Shown here piece by piece: positions 1 to 4,782 of a stretch of 7,434 nucleotides of DNA (positions are counted from its first letter, which is position 1; every line of letters begins with the position of its first letter). Source of the stretch: Deltaproteobacteria bacterium (lineage in GTDB: Bacteria; Desulfobacterota; Desulfarculia; Adiutricales; Adiutricaceae). Position numbers and translations under genes: made by a program. Under the pieces are notes generated by a model. The model saw only the letters and a list, made by a program, of their open reading frames with translations, was not told where the DNA came from and ran no database searches. Where the stretch lies: NCBI GenBank assembly GCA_031278835.1, contig JAITJP010000031.1:1-7434 (forward strand), given 5' to 3'.

Positions 1-189
1 AAAAATCTTGATCTGGCCCTGCTTGTTATCCCGGCTGACCTTAAAGTTTTTAATAAAACCCTCGTCTTTGAGGATGCGCACGATGGCCACCTTTAGTCTG
101 GAAGCCGGCACCTCGACCCGGTCGTGACGGGCGGTTAAGGCGTTGCGAATTCGGGTCAGCAAATCGGCAATGGGATCGGTCATGGTCAT
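1..189 (-). CDS. rpsH: 30S ribosomal protein S8 (partial, N-terminal 63 residues)
   Basis: S8 binds the central domain of 16S rRNA and is a primary assembly protein of the 30S platform; in E. coli it also represses the spc operon. The visible part begins MTMTDPIADLLTRIRNALTA, the standard S8 N-terminus, and continues through the VEVPASRLKVAIVRIL and DEGFIKNF segments. The reading frame runs off the left edge of the window, so about half of a usual ~130-residue protein is missing. Two in-frame ATGs lie at 187-189 and 181-183. I chose the outer one because S8 proteins usually start M-x-M-T-D-P-I. The upstream Shine-Dalgarno is weak (GAGAG about 9 nt away). A 110-nt spacer separates it from rpsN. 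Confidence 0.96.
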   Translation of the reverse strand, partial: MTMTDPIADLLTRIRNALTARHDRVEVPASRLKVAIVRILKDEGFIKNFKVSRDNKQGQIKIF

Positions 190-240
190 TTGGATAACTC
201 TCTAAAAGGTTCCCCCCCAAAGACCAGGGGAGTGCTTCTG

Positions 241-267
241 GGACCCTGGGCTGATGAGGGCGGGTCC
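241..267 (-). other. Small stem-loop in the rpsN-rpsH spacer
   Basis: GGACCC at 241-246 pairs perfectly with GGGTCC at 262-267 across a 15-nt loop. It lies in the 110-nt spacer between rpsN and rpsH, which also carries a run of seven C at 212-218. No U-run follows on the sense strand, so it is not a canonical terminator. A 6-bp stem with this loop could occur by chance. Confidence 0.3.
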
Positions 268-299
268 AAAAATTATTAGGGCTTGGGCCTAAAAGCGGC

Positions 300-485
300 T
301 TACCAGCTGGCTTTGACCACGCCGGGAATCTCACCGTTTAGGGCCATGTTACGAAAGCAAATGCGGCAGAGATTAAACTTCCTCAGGTAAGCCCGCGGAC
401 GGCCGCAAATGGGACAACGGTGGTAGGCCCGGCTGGAAAACTTAGCCGGTCTAGCCGCTTTGACGATCATGGAGGTCTTGGCCAT
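300..485 (-). CDS. rpsN: 30S ribosomal protein S14, zinc-binding (C+) type
   Basis: S14 sits in the 30S head next to S3 and S19 and contacts 16S rRNA. At 61 residues this is the short C+ form rather than the ~100-residue E. coli form. Cys24, Cys27, Cys40 and Cys43 form the two CxxC pairs that hold one zinc ion. The core CPICGRPRAYLRKFNLCRIC and the ending GVVKASW are classic family signatures and closely resemble Desulfobacterota S14 as I remember it. The ATG at 483-485 has a strong AAAGGAG Shine-Dalgarno 7 nt upstream, with a palindromic stem-loop just before it. It lies between rplE and rpsH, its usual spc-operon position. Confidence 0.98.
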   Translation of the reverse strand: MAKTSMIVKAARPAKFSSRAYHRCPICGRPRAYLRKFNLCRICFRNMALNGEIPGVVKASW

Positions 486-503
486 CCCTTTACTCCTTTA
501 AGA

Positions 504-526
504 ACTCATTTTTTAAAAAAATGAGT
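504..526 (-). other. T6/A7-centred perfect inverted repeat just upstream of the rpsN ribosome-binding site
   Basis: The arms ACTCATTTTTT (504-514) and AAAAAATGAGT (516-526) are perfect complements with one central A. The repeat ends about 4 nt before the AAAGGAG Shine-Dalgarno of rpsN (493-499). In RNA it would fold as a stem whose outer 5 bp are mixed and whose inner part is A:U. Its place suggests a processing, stability or translation-tuning element; that role is inference. The U-rich arm is on the 5' side, so it is not a standard terminator. Confidence 0.5.
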
Positions 527-565
527 CAACTTAAGCTAAAACGTAGGCACCAATAGGGCCCTTTG

Positions 566-584
566 CGGCCATTAGTGCTGGCCG
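566..584 (-). other. Stem-loop with the rplE stop codon in its loop
   Basis: CGGCCA (566-571) pairs with TGGCCG (579-584) around a 7-nt loop that includes the rplE TAA (plus-strand 572-574). The stem is a perfect 6 bp. On its own it could be chance in GGCC-rich DNA, but it fits the window-wide habit of stem-loops at stop codons. Confidence 0.4.
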
Positions 585-1123
585 GGCTTGCGGAAGGGCA
601 TGCCCAACTCGGCCAAAAGAAAACGGGCCTCGTCATCGGTCTTTGCCGAGGTAACTATGGAGATATTAAGGCCTTTTATCTTATCGATCTTGTCGTAATC
701 GATTTCCGGAAAAATGATCTGCTCTTTGAGGCCCAGGGTATAGTTACCCCGGCCATCAAAGGCCTTGGGGCTAACCCCGCGAAAGTCTCTGACCCTAGGC
801 AAGACGATGTTTAAAAGCTTGTCCAGGAAAAAGTGCATGCGCTCGCGCCTTAAGGTGACCATGACCCCAATGGGCATGCCCTCCCTAAGCTTAAAGGCGG
901 CAATGGAGCGGCGGGCCTTGGTGATGATGGCCTTCTGGCCGCTTATGGCCGTCAGCTCGTTGACGGCCGACTCAAGGATCTTGTTGTTTTGGATGGCCTC
1001 GCCCAAGCCCATGTTCAGGGTGACCTTGAGGATCCTGGGCACCTGGTTGACGTTTTTGTAGCCAAACTCTTTGAGCAGTTTGGGGGCGACGTTTTTTTCG
1101 TAGTGTTCCTTGAATCTAGGCAT
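572..1123 (-). CDS. rplE: 50S ribosomal protein L5
   Basis: L5 binds 5S rRNA and forms the central protuberance of the 50S subunit, where it contacts S13 and P-site tRNA. The 183-residue product matches the family length (~179). Signatures visible in order are MPRFKEHYEKNVAPKLLKEF, the KVTLNMGLGEA strand, the GQKAIITKARRSIAAFKLRE segment, and RDFRGVSPKAFDGRGNYTLG followed by the IFPEIDYDKID loop. The ATG at 1121-1123 has GGAAG 9 nt upstream. It is separated from rplX by an unusually long 196-nt spacer. In E. coli the rplX-rplE junction is where S8 represses the spc mRNA; I could not identify an S8-like helix here. Confidence 0.98.
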   Translation of the reverse strand: MPRFKEHYEKNVAPKLLKEFGYKNVNQVPRILKVTLNMGLGEAIQNNKILESAVNELTAISGQKAIITKARRSIAAFKLREGMPIGVMVTLRRERMHFFLDKLLNIVLPRVRDFRGVSPKAFDGRGNYTLGLKEQIIFPEIDYDKIDKIKGLNISIVTSAKTDDEARFLLAELGMPFRKPGQH

Positions 1124-1319
1124 TTTTGTTTACTTCCAATCCTTTGGCTGGGCTATTTGGCCACCAGGCCCAATGCGAGCTTTTTTTTTCTTCGCCGGGG
1201 CTTTTTTCTGGCGTCCCTTCGGGCGCTCCCGATGGACCTTAGGGCCTTGGAGATTTTTTAAGGCCGATTAATGGGCCCAGGCCGGCCCTGGGCCGGGCTT
1301 TGGGCTTGGCTTTGGCCCA
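1124..1319 (-). other. 196-nt rplX-rplE spacer, no gene found
   Basis: This is the longest spacer in the window. It holds a run of nine T at 1181-1189, a low-complexity GGGCTTT/GGCTTT stretch near 1295-1315 and the GC-rich hairpin at 1274-1294. A sense-strand frame of about 34 codons, very rich in Lys and Arg, lies between two stops and ends near 1146. It has no ATG, GTG or TTG near its beginning and no Shine-Dalgarno, so I do not call it a gene. No promoter is convincing. Confidence 0.5.
1274..1294 (-). other. GC-rich stem-loop after rplX
   Basis: GGCCCAGG (1274-1281) and CCTGGGCC (1287-1294) form a perfect 8-bp stem with a 5-nt loop, about 25 nt after the rplX stop codon. No U-run follows on the sense strand. 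The arm is related to the GGCCCAGAG motif seen at other stop-codon hairpins in the window. Confidence 0.5.
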
Positions 1320-1712
1320 TTATTTGTTGTCTAGGGGCTTTTTGCAAGCTTTGCAAACCCGAATCTTTTTAGGCCGGCCATAGTACTGGTCGGGCTCGCT
1401 AAATTGGTAAAGCACCTTGGTCATTTTCATGCAAAGGGGGCAAATCAAGGCCACGTTGGAAACGGCTATGGGCGCCTCGATTTTCTTTTCCGGGGTGTTA
1501 TCTTTTTCCTTAGGCTTGAACCTGGCCGGGGTGATCAGGTTGACCCCCTGAACCATGAGTTGTCCTTGCTTGGTGCGGATCTCCAAGATCTCGCCGACCT
1601 TTTTACGGGAGCGGCCGTTTAAGACCTCGACCTTGTCGCCTTTCCTAAAGCGACAAATTCGGTGACCATCGGGATTTTTATAGGGATTTTTTCGAAAAAT
1701 AGATCTAGCCAT
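1320..1712 (-). CDS. rplX: 50S ribosomal protein L24, N-terminally extended, with a four-cysteine zinc knuckle
   Basis: L24 is an early 50S assembly protein that binds 23S rRNA domain I near the tunnel exit. The KOW-type segment is RKGDKVEVLNGRSRKKVGEI (residues ~23-42), followed by the GVNLITPARFKP motif. Its KOW loop lacks the common G-K-D-K-G-K spacing. The C-terminal part carries Cys91, Cys94, Cys120 and Cys123 as two CxxC pairs, the zinc-ribbon variant known in many L24 proteins. At 130 residues it exceeds the usual ~105, through a ~20-residue N-terminal extension and a longer loop between the CxxC pairs. The ATG at 1710-1712 overlaps the rplN stop by one base (TGATG). Its Shine-Dalgarno GAGGTGATC is a long match to the 16S 3' end. 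Confidence 0.97.
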   Translation of the reverse strand: MARSIFRKNPYKNPDGHRICRFRKGDKVEVLNGRSRKKVGEILEIRTKQGQLMVQGVNLITPARFKPKEKDNTPEKKIEAPIAVSNVALICPLCMKMTKVLYQFSEPDQYYGRPKKIRVCKACKKPLDNK

Positions 1713-2080
1713 CAGATCACCTCGGGAGCCAAGGAAACAATCTTCATAAAGCGGCGTCCCCTCAATTCGCGGGCCACTGGCCCGAAAATGCGGGTGCCGA
1801 TGGGTTCCCTGGCATTGTTTATCAAAACAGCGCTGTTGTCGTCAAACTTGATAAAGGAGCCATCCTGTCGTCCGACTTCCTTGGCCGTCCTGACCACCAC
1901 GGCTTTGTACTTATCGCCTTTTTTTACCTTGGAGCCAGGCAGGGCTTCCTTAACCGAGACGACGATGATGTCGCCCAATGAAGCGTACCTACGGCGACTT
2001 CCGCCCAGCACCTTTATGCAATAGACCTGTTTGGCCCCAGAATTATCGGCCACGGTCAACCTAGTTTCCGGTTGTATCAT
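1712..2080 (-). CDS. rplN: 50S ribosomal protein L14
   Basis: L14 lies on the subunit interface of the 50S, contacts 16S helix 14, and is the first gene of the spc operon in E. coli. The 122-residue length is exactly the usual one. Signatures include the start MIQPETRLTVADNSGAKQV, the LGGSRRRYASLGDIIVVSVK segment, the VKKGDKYKAVVVRT strand and the NNAREPIGTRIFGPVARELR core. The ATG at 2078-2080 is preceded by AAGGAAGG about 9 nt upstream. A small stem-loop at 2099-2112 ends just before that ribosome-binding site. Its stop overlaps the rplX start by one base, so the two are probably translationally coupled. Confidence 0.99.
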   Translation of the reverse strand: MIQPETRLTVADNSGAKQVYCIKVLGGSRRRYASLGDIIVVSVKEALPGSKVKKGDKYKAVVVRTAKEVGRQDGSFIKFDDNSAVLINNAREPIGTRIFGPVARELRGRRFMKIVSLAPEVI

Positions 2081-2098
2081 GGTAATCCGCCTTCCTTA

Positions 2099-2112
2099 AA
2101 GCCCAAGGGCTT
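2099..2112 (-). other. Small stem-loop beside the rplN ribosome-binding site
   Basis: AAGCC (2099-2103) and GGCTT (2108-2112) form a 5-bp stem with a CAAG tetraloop directly upstream of the rplN AAGGAAGG (2090-2097). Its position resembles that of the rpsN leader stem-loop. The short stem makes the call weak. Confidence 0.3.
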
Positions 2113-2203
2113 AAAAGAGCGGCCTCCTTTCCTATCGGTTGGTCCCGGCGGCCAGGACTTTTTTTTGAAAAATCGCCACCGGTCGTGACCTATTTGTTTC
2201 CAG

Positions 2204-2252
2204 GGCCTTTAAAAAAATTTGAGCCTTGGGGCTAAATTTTTTTTTAAGGGCC
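2204..2252 (-). terminator. AT-rich terminator-like hairpin at the rpsQ/rplN (S10/spc) boundary
   Basis: In the 182-nt rpsQ-rplN spacer, AGCC (2222-2225) and GGCT (2230-2233) close a TTGG loop. The stem continues through TTT/AAA and an A7 tract (2211-2217) against a T9 tract (2237-2245), with flanking GGCC on both sides and a single bulged base at 2221. Read on the sense strand, the stem core is followed by a run of seven T. That resembles an intrinsic terminator or attenuator, but the GC core is only 4 bp. Its location is where S10 and spc transcription units are separate in E. coli. The remaining spacer shows no promoter I would defend. Confidence 0.35.
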
Positions 2253-2273
2253 GGGCCATTATCTAGGCCTGGC
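2250..2273 (-). other. Stem-loop around the rpsQ stop codon
   Basis: GCCGGGCC (2250-2257) and GGCCTGGC (2266-2273) pair with one mismatch across an 8-nt loop. The loop includes the rpsQ TAG (plus-strand 2263-2265). It shares bases at its edge with the larger AT-rich hairpin, so the two would compete or stack. Confidence 0.35.
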
Positions 2274-2523
2274 GGGCCACGATCTTGGTAAGTCTCCAGC
2301 GCTTTAGACGAGACAGGGGCCTGGACTGGATGATCTCGACCGTGTCACCCATGCGGGCCGCGTTGCCCTCGTCATGGGCCATGAATTTTGACCTACGACG
2401 AATATATTTTTTGTAAACGGGATGTTTGACTAAGCGGTTAACCAAAACCACCACCGTCTTATCCATCTTGTCGGAGACGACCACGCCGGTTATGGTCTGG
2501 TTTGAACGTCTGATAACTTCCAC
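2263..2523 (-). CDS. rpsQ: 30S ribosomal protein S17
   Basis: S17 is a primary binder of the 16S 5' domain. The 86-residue product has the OB-fold signatures GVVVSDKMDKTVVVLVNRLV, HPVYKKYIRRRSKFMAHDE, and GDTVEIIQSRPLSRLKRWRL. The start is GTG at 2521-2523: an in-frame TAA lies three codons upstream and the first internal ATG (Met20) would remove the first beta strand. AGGGG lies 9 nt upstream of this GTG. It follows rpmC after 65 nt and closes the S10-operon part of the cluster. Its stop codon lies in a stem-loop and is followed by a terminator-like hairpin. Confidence 0.97.
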   Translation of the reverse strand: MEVIRRSNQTITGVVVSDKMDKTVVVLVNRLVKHPVYKKYIRRRSKFMAHDEGNAARMGDTVEIIQSRPLSRLKRWRLTKIVARQA

Positions 2524-2588
2524 TGCTGGTTACCCCTTGGTATTTATATGATCTTTGGGCTCAAAGACGCCACGCTCGGGGGCGATGG

Positions 2589-2816
2589 TTAAGACTCTGA
2601 CGATTCTTTTTTGTCTTTTTTAAAATTTTTAGAGACTTTTAGACCACGTTCGGTGGCAATGGTCAGGACTCTGGCGATGTCCCTACGGTATTCCCTTAGA
2701 AGGTGGGTCTTGTCCCGGGCCGTCCTAAAGTGCCAATCGAACAGGTTACGGCGCAGCTGCTTTTCCAAGGCCAGCAAGCCCTGGTCGTCCAGTTCGCGGA
2801 TAGCGGTGACTTTCAT
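2589..2816 (-). CDS. rpmC: 50S ribosomal protein L29
   Basis: L29 is a small two-helix protein beside L23 at the peptide-tunnel exit. The 75-residue protein shows the typical helical hairpin, with the AIRELDDQGLLALEKQLRR and LLREYRRDIARVLTIATERG segments. The latter is the conserved R-R-x-I-A-R-x-x-T signature. It ends in a Lys/Glu/Ser-rich tail (KKDKKESSES) slightly longer than in most homologues. The ATG at 2814-2816 overlaps the rplP TGA as ATGA, indicating translational coupling, and has a GGGGGGAG Shine-Dalgarno inside rplP. Confidence 0.97.
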   Translation of the reverse strand: MKVTAIRELDDQGLLALEKQLRRNLFDWHFRTARDKTHLLREYRRDIARVLTIATERGLKVSKNFKKDKKESSES

Positions 2817-3229
2817 AGGATCTCCCCCCTGACGATAAACCTGGTAGCAAAAGGCAGCTTGTTGGCGGCCAACCTGATGGCCTCGCGGGCGGTCTGCTCG
2901 TTGACCCCGTCCATCTCAAAGACCACCCGGCCTGGCTTTATCAAGGCCACCCAACCCTCGGGGGTGCCTTTGCCTTTGCCCATACGGGAATCGGTGGGTT
3001 TTTTACAAACCGGCTTGTCCGGAAAAACCCTGATCCAGAGCTGCCCACCGCGCTTGACGTGGCGGTTAATGGCCACGCGGCCCGCCTCAATCTGCTGAGC
3101 GGTCATGTAGCCGCGGCTAAGGGCCTGTAAGCCAAAACGACCAAAGTCCAAACTGGCTCCGCCTTTGGCCGGCCCGCCCCAGCGGCCTTTTTGACGCTTG
3201 CGGTATTTGCTTCTTTTGGGGGACAACAT
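2813..3229 (-). CDS. rplP: 50S ribosomal protein L16
   Basis: L16 binds late in 50S assembly and helps organise the A-site finger and tRNA accommodation. The 138-residue length is standard. Signatures include MLSPKRSKYRKRQKGRWGG, FGRFGLQALSRGYMTAQQIE, the basic NRHVKRGGQLWIRVFPDKP stretch and GKGKGTPEGWVALIKPGRVV. The ATG at 3227-3229 has only a weak AAGAGAG Shine-Dalgarno about 7 nt upstream. It overlaps rpmC by 4 nt downstream and is separated from rpsC by 98 nt that carry a T6A6 palindrome. Confidence 0.99.
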   Translation of the reverse strand: MLSPKRSKYRKRQKGRWGGPAKGGASLDFGRFGLQALSRGYMTAQQIEAGRVAINRHVKRGGQLWIRVFPDKPVCKKPTDSRMGKGKGTPEGWVALIKPGRVVFEMDGVNEQTAREAIRLAANKLPFATRFIVRGEIL

Positions 3230-3261
3230 GATTTGTCTCTCTTAATCTTGATGTTATTGAG

Positions 3262-3279
3262 GGCTTTTTTAAAAAAGCC
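3262..3279 (-). other. Perfect 18-nt T6A6 palindrome in the rpsC-rplP spacer
   Basis: GGCTTTTTT (3262-3270) is followed at once by its perfect complement AAAAAAGCC (3271-3279). It lies between the rpsC stop hairpin and the rplP start. In RNA an A:U-rich hairpin could form around the central bases. It belongs with the similar T/A-centred repeats at 504-526 and 5152-5186. Confidence 0.5.
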
Positions 3280-3318
3280 TTGACAAAAAATTTACGGTTT
3301 TGGGCTATCTTGGGCTCA

Positions 3319-3340
3319 GGCCCAGAGCTAGCTCTGGGCC
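3319..3340 (-). other. Perfect 22-nt palindrome with the rpsC stop codon at its centre
   Basis: GGCCCAGAG (3319-3327) and CTCTGGGCC (3332-3340) are exact complements around a central CTAG. The rpsC TAG (plus-strand 3328-3330) sits in that 4-nt loop. The stem is 9 bp and GC-rich. The nearest sense-strand U-run (six U) is about 25 nt further on, too far for a canonical terminator. The last codons of rpsC are part of the stem. Confidence 0.75.
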
Positions 3341-4104
3341 AGATCGGCGTCCAGGGAGGCCCCGGTCATGATCTCGCCTTTAAAGATATGAACCTTAACG
3401 CCAATGATGCCGTAGGTGGTCTTGGCCTCGGCAAAGCCGTAATCGACGTCAGCCCTAAGGGTGTGCAAAGGCACCCGGCCTTCCCGATACCACTCCCGGC
3501 GGGCCATCTCGGCTCCGCCCAAACGGCCGGCGCAGTGGATCTTGATGCCCTGGGCCCCAAACTTGAAAGCCAAGGACATGCTTTTTTTCATGGCCCGCCT
3601 AAAGGCCACCCGGCGCTGGAGCTGCTGGGCGATGTTTTCGGCCACCAGCTGGGCGGAGATCTCCGGCTTTCTGACCTCGACGATGTCCAGGATGATATCC
3701 TTGGTCAGGCCCTTTTTTTCCTCAGCCGCGGCGGCCGGAGCCCCCTGGCCTTCGGCCTTTTCGGCCTGGGCTTCCTTGTGGCTGTCCTTGTGAGGATCTT
3801 TTTTAAGCCCAGCCCATTTGGCAATGAGCCTTTCGAGTTCCTTACGCAGGTTTTCGATCTCAGCGCCTTTTTTACCAATGACCACGCCGGGCCGGGCCGT
3901 GTGGATCCTAAGCTTGATCTTGTTGGCAAAGCGCTCGATTTCGATTAAGGAGACCCCGGCCTGATCGAGCTTCTTTTTAACGTAGTCGCGGATTCTCTTG
4001 TCCTCGACCACCAACTGGCCGTAATCGCGGCGGGCGTACCAACGCGAACCCCAGGTCTTAATGACGCCCAGCCTGAAACCCAAGGGATGTGTTTTCTGAC
4101 CCAA
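3328..4104 (-). CDS. rpsC: 30S ribosomal protein S3 with an insertion in the KH domain
   Basis: S3 shapes the mRNA entry channel of the 30S with S4 and S5 and has helicase activity there. I place the start at the TTG at 4102-4104, giving LGQKTHPLGFRLG (initiator Leu codon read as Met) and 258 residues. GGAGG lies 5 nt upstream, and family members start MGQK. The TTG four codons further upstream overlaps that ribosome-binding site. The KH loop GKKG is at residues 77-80 and the C-terminal signatures EVRKPE, FRRAMKKS, GRLGGAEMARREWYREGRVP and GIIGVKVHIFKGE are intact. Between them, residues ~96-134 form an extra Lys/Glu/Ala-rich stretch of about 39 residues absent from E. coli S3. The C-terminal tail is short (TGASLDADLAQS). 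Confidence 0.97.
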   Translation of the reverse strand: MGQKTHPLGFRLGVIKTWGSRWYARRDYGQLVVEDKRIRDYVKKKLDQAGVSLIEIERFANKIKLRIHTARPGVVIGKKGAEIENLRKELERLIAKWAGLKKDPHKDSHKEAQAEKAEGQGAPAAAAEEKKGLTKDIILDIVEVRKPEISAQLVAENIAQQLQRRVAFRRAMKKSMSLAFKFGAQGIKIHCAGRLGGAEMARREWYREGRVPLHTLRADVDYGFAEAKTTYGIIGVKVHIFKGEIMTGASLDADLAQS

Positions 4105-4175
4105 CTTATCCTCCAAATTTAAGGCCCATGATCGCTTGACCTTAATTCACCTAAAAATAAAGCCCGGCTTAAGCC

Positions 4176-4210
4176 ATAATCATAAGCCCAAGATTAGGGC
4201 TCATAATTAT
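4176..4210 (-). other. 14-bp stem-loop just after rplV, fully paired only in the sense RNA
   Basis: ATAATCATAAGCCC (4176-4189) and GGGCTCATAATTAT (4197-4210) flank a 7-nt loop. On the plus strand two positions are C/A mismatches. On the transcribed minus strand both become G:U wobbles, so all 14 pairs can form in the mRNA. It begins 3 nt after the rplV stop. No U-run follows directly. The strand asymmetry supports a real RNA structure; its function is unknown. Confidence 0.65.
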
Positions 4211-4213
4211 AGC

Positions 4214-4654
4214 TTAATTAGCTTTCTCTTCGCCTTCCTTGACCTTGATAACGGCGTTGGGCTTGGGCGAGACAATCACGGTGACGTGGCAAGACCTTTT
4301 GAGAATGTGCTTAGCCATGCCGTGGGAGACCGGGTGGATGCGCTTAAGCATCCGAGCCCGATCAATTGTGACCGTTTTCACGAAAAGGTCGTCCAAGTCG
4401 TAGCCCTTAATATTGGTGGCCCGAGCGATGGCCGCCGTCAAGCAGCGGTTCAAAACGAAAGAAGCCTTGGTTAAGCCGTTTTTTAAAATGGCCGAGGCGC
4501 TGACCACGGATTTACCGATAATGGTCCTGCCCACGATGCGAAACTTGTCAGGGCAACCCCTTTGGTTAAGCACCCGGGCGCAGAGGATCTCTTTACGAGC
4601 CCGGGCCTTGATTATCTTTAACTCGTGCCGTTTTCTTTTCTTCTGTAAACTCAT
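4214..4654 (-). CDS. rplV: 50S ribosomal protein L22, divergent, with a basic N-terminal extension
   Basis: L22 spans 23S rRNA domains and its long beta-hairpin lines the peptide exit tunnel. The 146-residue product aligns with L22 through the FRIVGRTIIGKSVVSASAIL segment, the GYDLDDLFVKTVTIDRA region and ILKRSCHVTVIVSPK at the C-terminus. The start is the ATG at 4652-4654, with AGGAG 7 nt upstream. A GTG 13 codons earlier lacks such a site. Compared with usual L22 (~110) it has a Lys/Arg-rich N-terminal extension of about 20 residues (MSLQKKRKRHELKIIKARAR) and a short C-terminal tail. The tunnel loop reads MLKRIHPVSHGMAKHILKR, with fewer arginines than the common form. The gene position between rpsS and rpsC supports the identity. 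Confidence 0.94.
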   Translation of the reverse strand: MSLQKKRKRHELKIIKARARKEILCARVLNQRGCPDKFRIVGRTIIGKSVVSASAILKNGLTKASFVLNRCLTAAIARATNIKGYDLDDLFVKTVTIDRARMLKRIHPVSHGMAKHILKRSCHVTVIVSPKPNAVIKVKEGEEKAN

Positions 4655-4715
4655 GGAAAAACTCCTAGCTCCGGACCAGGCCAAAAAAGCCACCAGTTAA
4701 GCCAAAGCGCTTAAC

Positions 4716-4769
4716 CTGAAGCTCTGGCCCTCTGGCCAACTGAAGCTCTGGCCAACTGGCCCTCTGGCC
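4716..4769 (-). repeat. Short tandem repeat in the rpsS-rplV spacer
   Basis: The 14-mer CTGAAGCTCTGGCC occurs at 4716-4729 and again at 4740-4753, a period of 24. Within it an 8-nt unit CTCTGGCC recurs at 4722-4729, 4730-4737, 4746-4753 and 4762-4769, with a variant AACTGGCC at 4754-4761. A run of eight T follows at 4772-4779 on the plus strand, next to the rpsS stop. The GGCC cores allow several alternative short stems. Confidence 0.75.
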
Positions 4770-4782
4770 TCTTTTTTTTCAA

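Noticed and set aside
1146..1256. Very basic ~34-codon sense-strand frame in the rplX-rplE spacer
   Set aside because: No start codon or Shine-Dalgarno; the Lys/Arg content comes from A-rich and CGG-rich low-complexity DNA.
1124..1319. S8 autoregulatory site in the rplX-rplE spacer
   Set aside because: E. coli uses this junction, but I could not find the S8-binding helix core here and that mechanism is thought to be narrowly distributed.
2146..2168. Plus-strand terminator-like GTCC...GGAC followed by eight T
   Set aside because: Only a 4-bp stem and no plus-strand transcript to terminate; on the sense strand the T-run becomes an A-run upstream.
3280..3311. TTGACA on the plus strand at 3280-3285 as an antisense promoter
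   Set aside because: No -10 element at proper spacing; TATCTT lies about 20 nt away, and there is no plus-strand gene.
3280..3948. 222-codon open frame on the plus strand opposite rpsC
   Set aside because: It is an antisense shadow of a conserved S3 gene in GC-rich codons, with no family resemblance and no ribosome-binding evidence.
4655..4693. Longer rplV start (GTG at 4691-4693)
   Set aside because: The ATG at 4652-4654 has AGGAG at good spacing, and the added residues resemble no L22.
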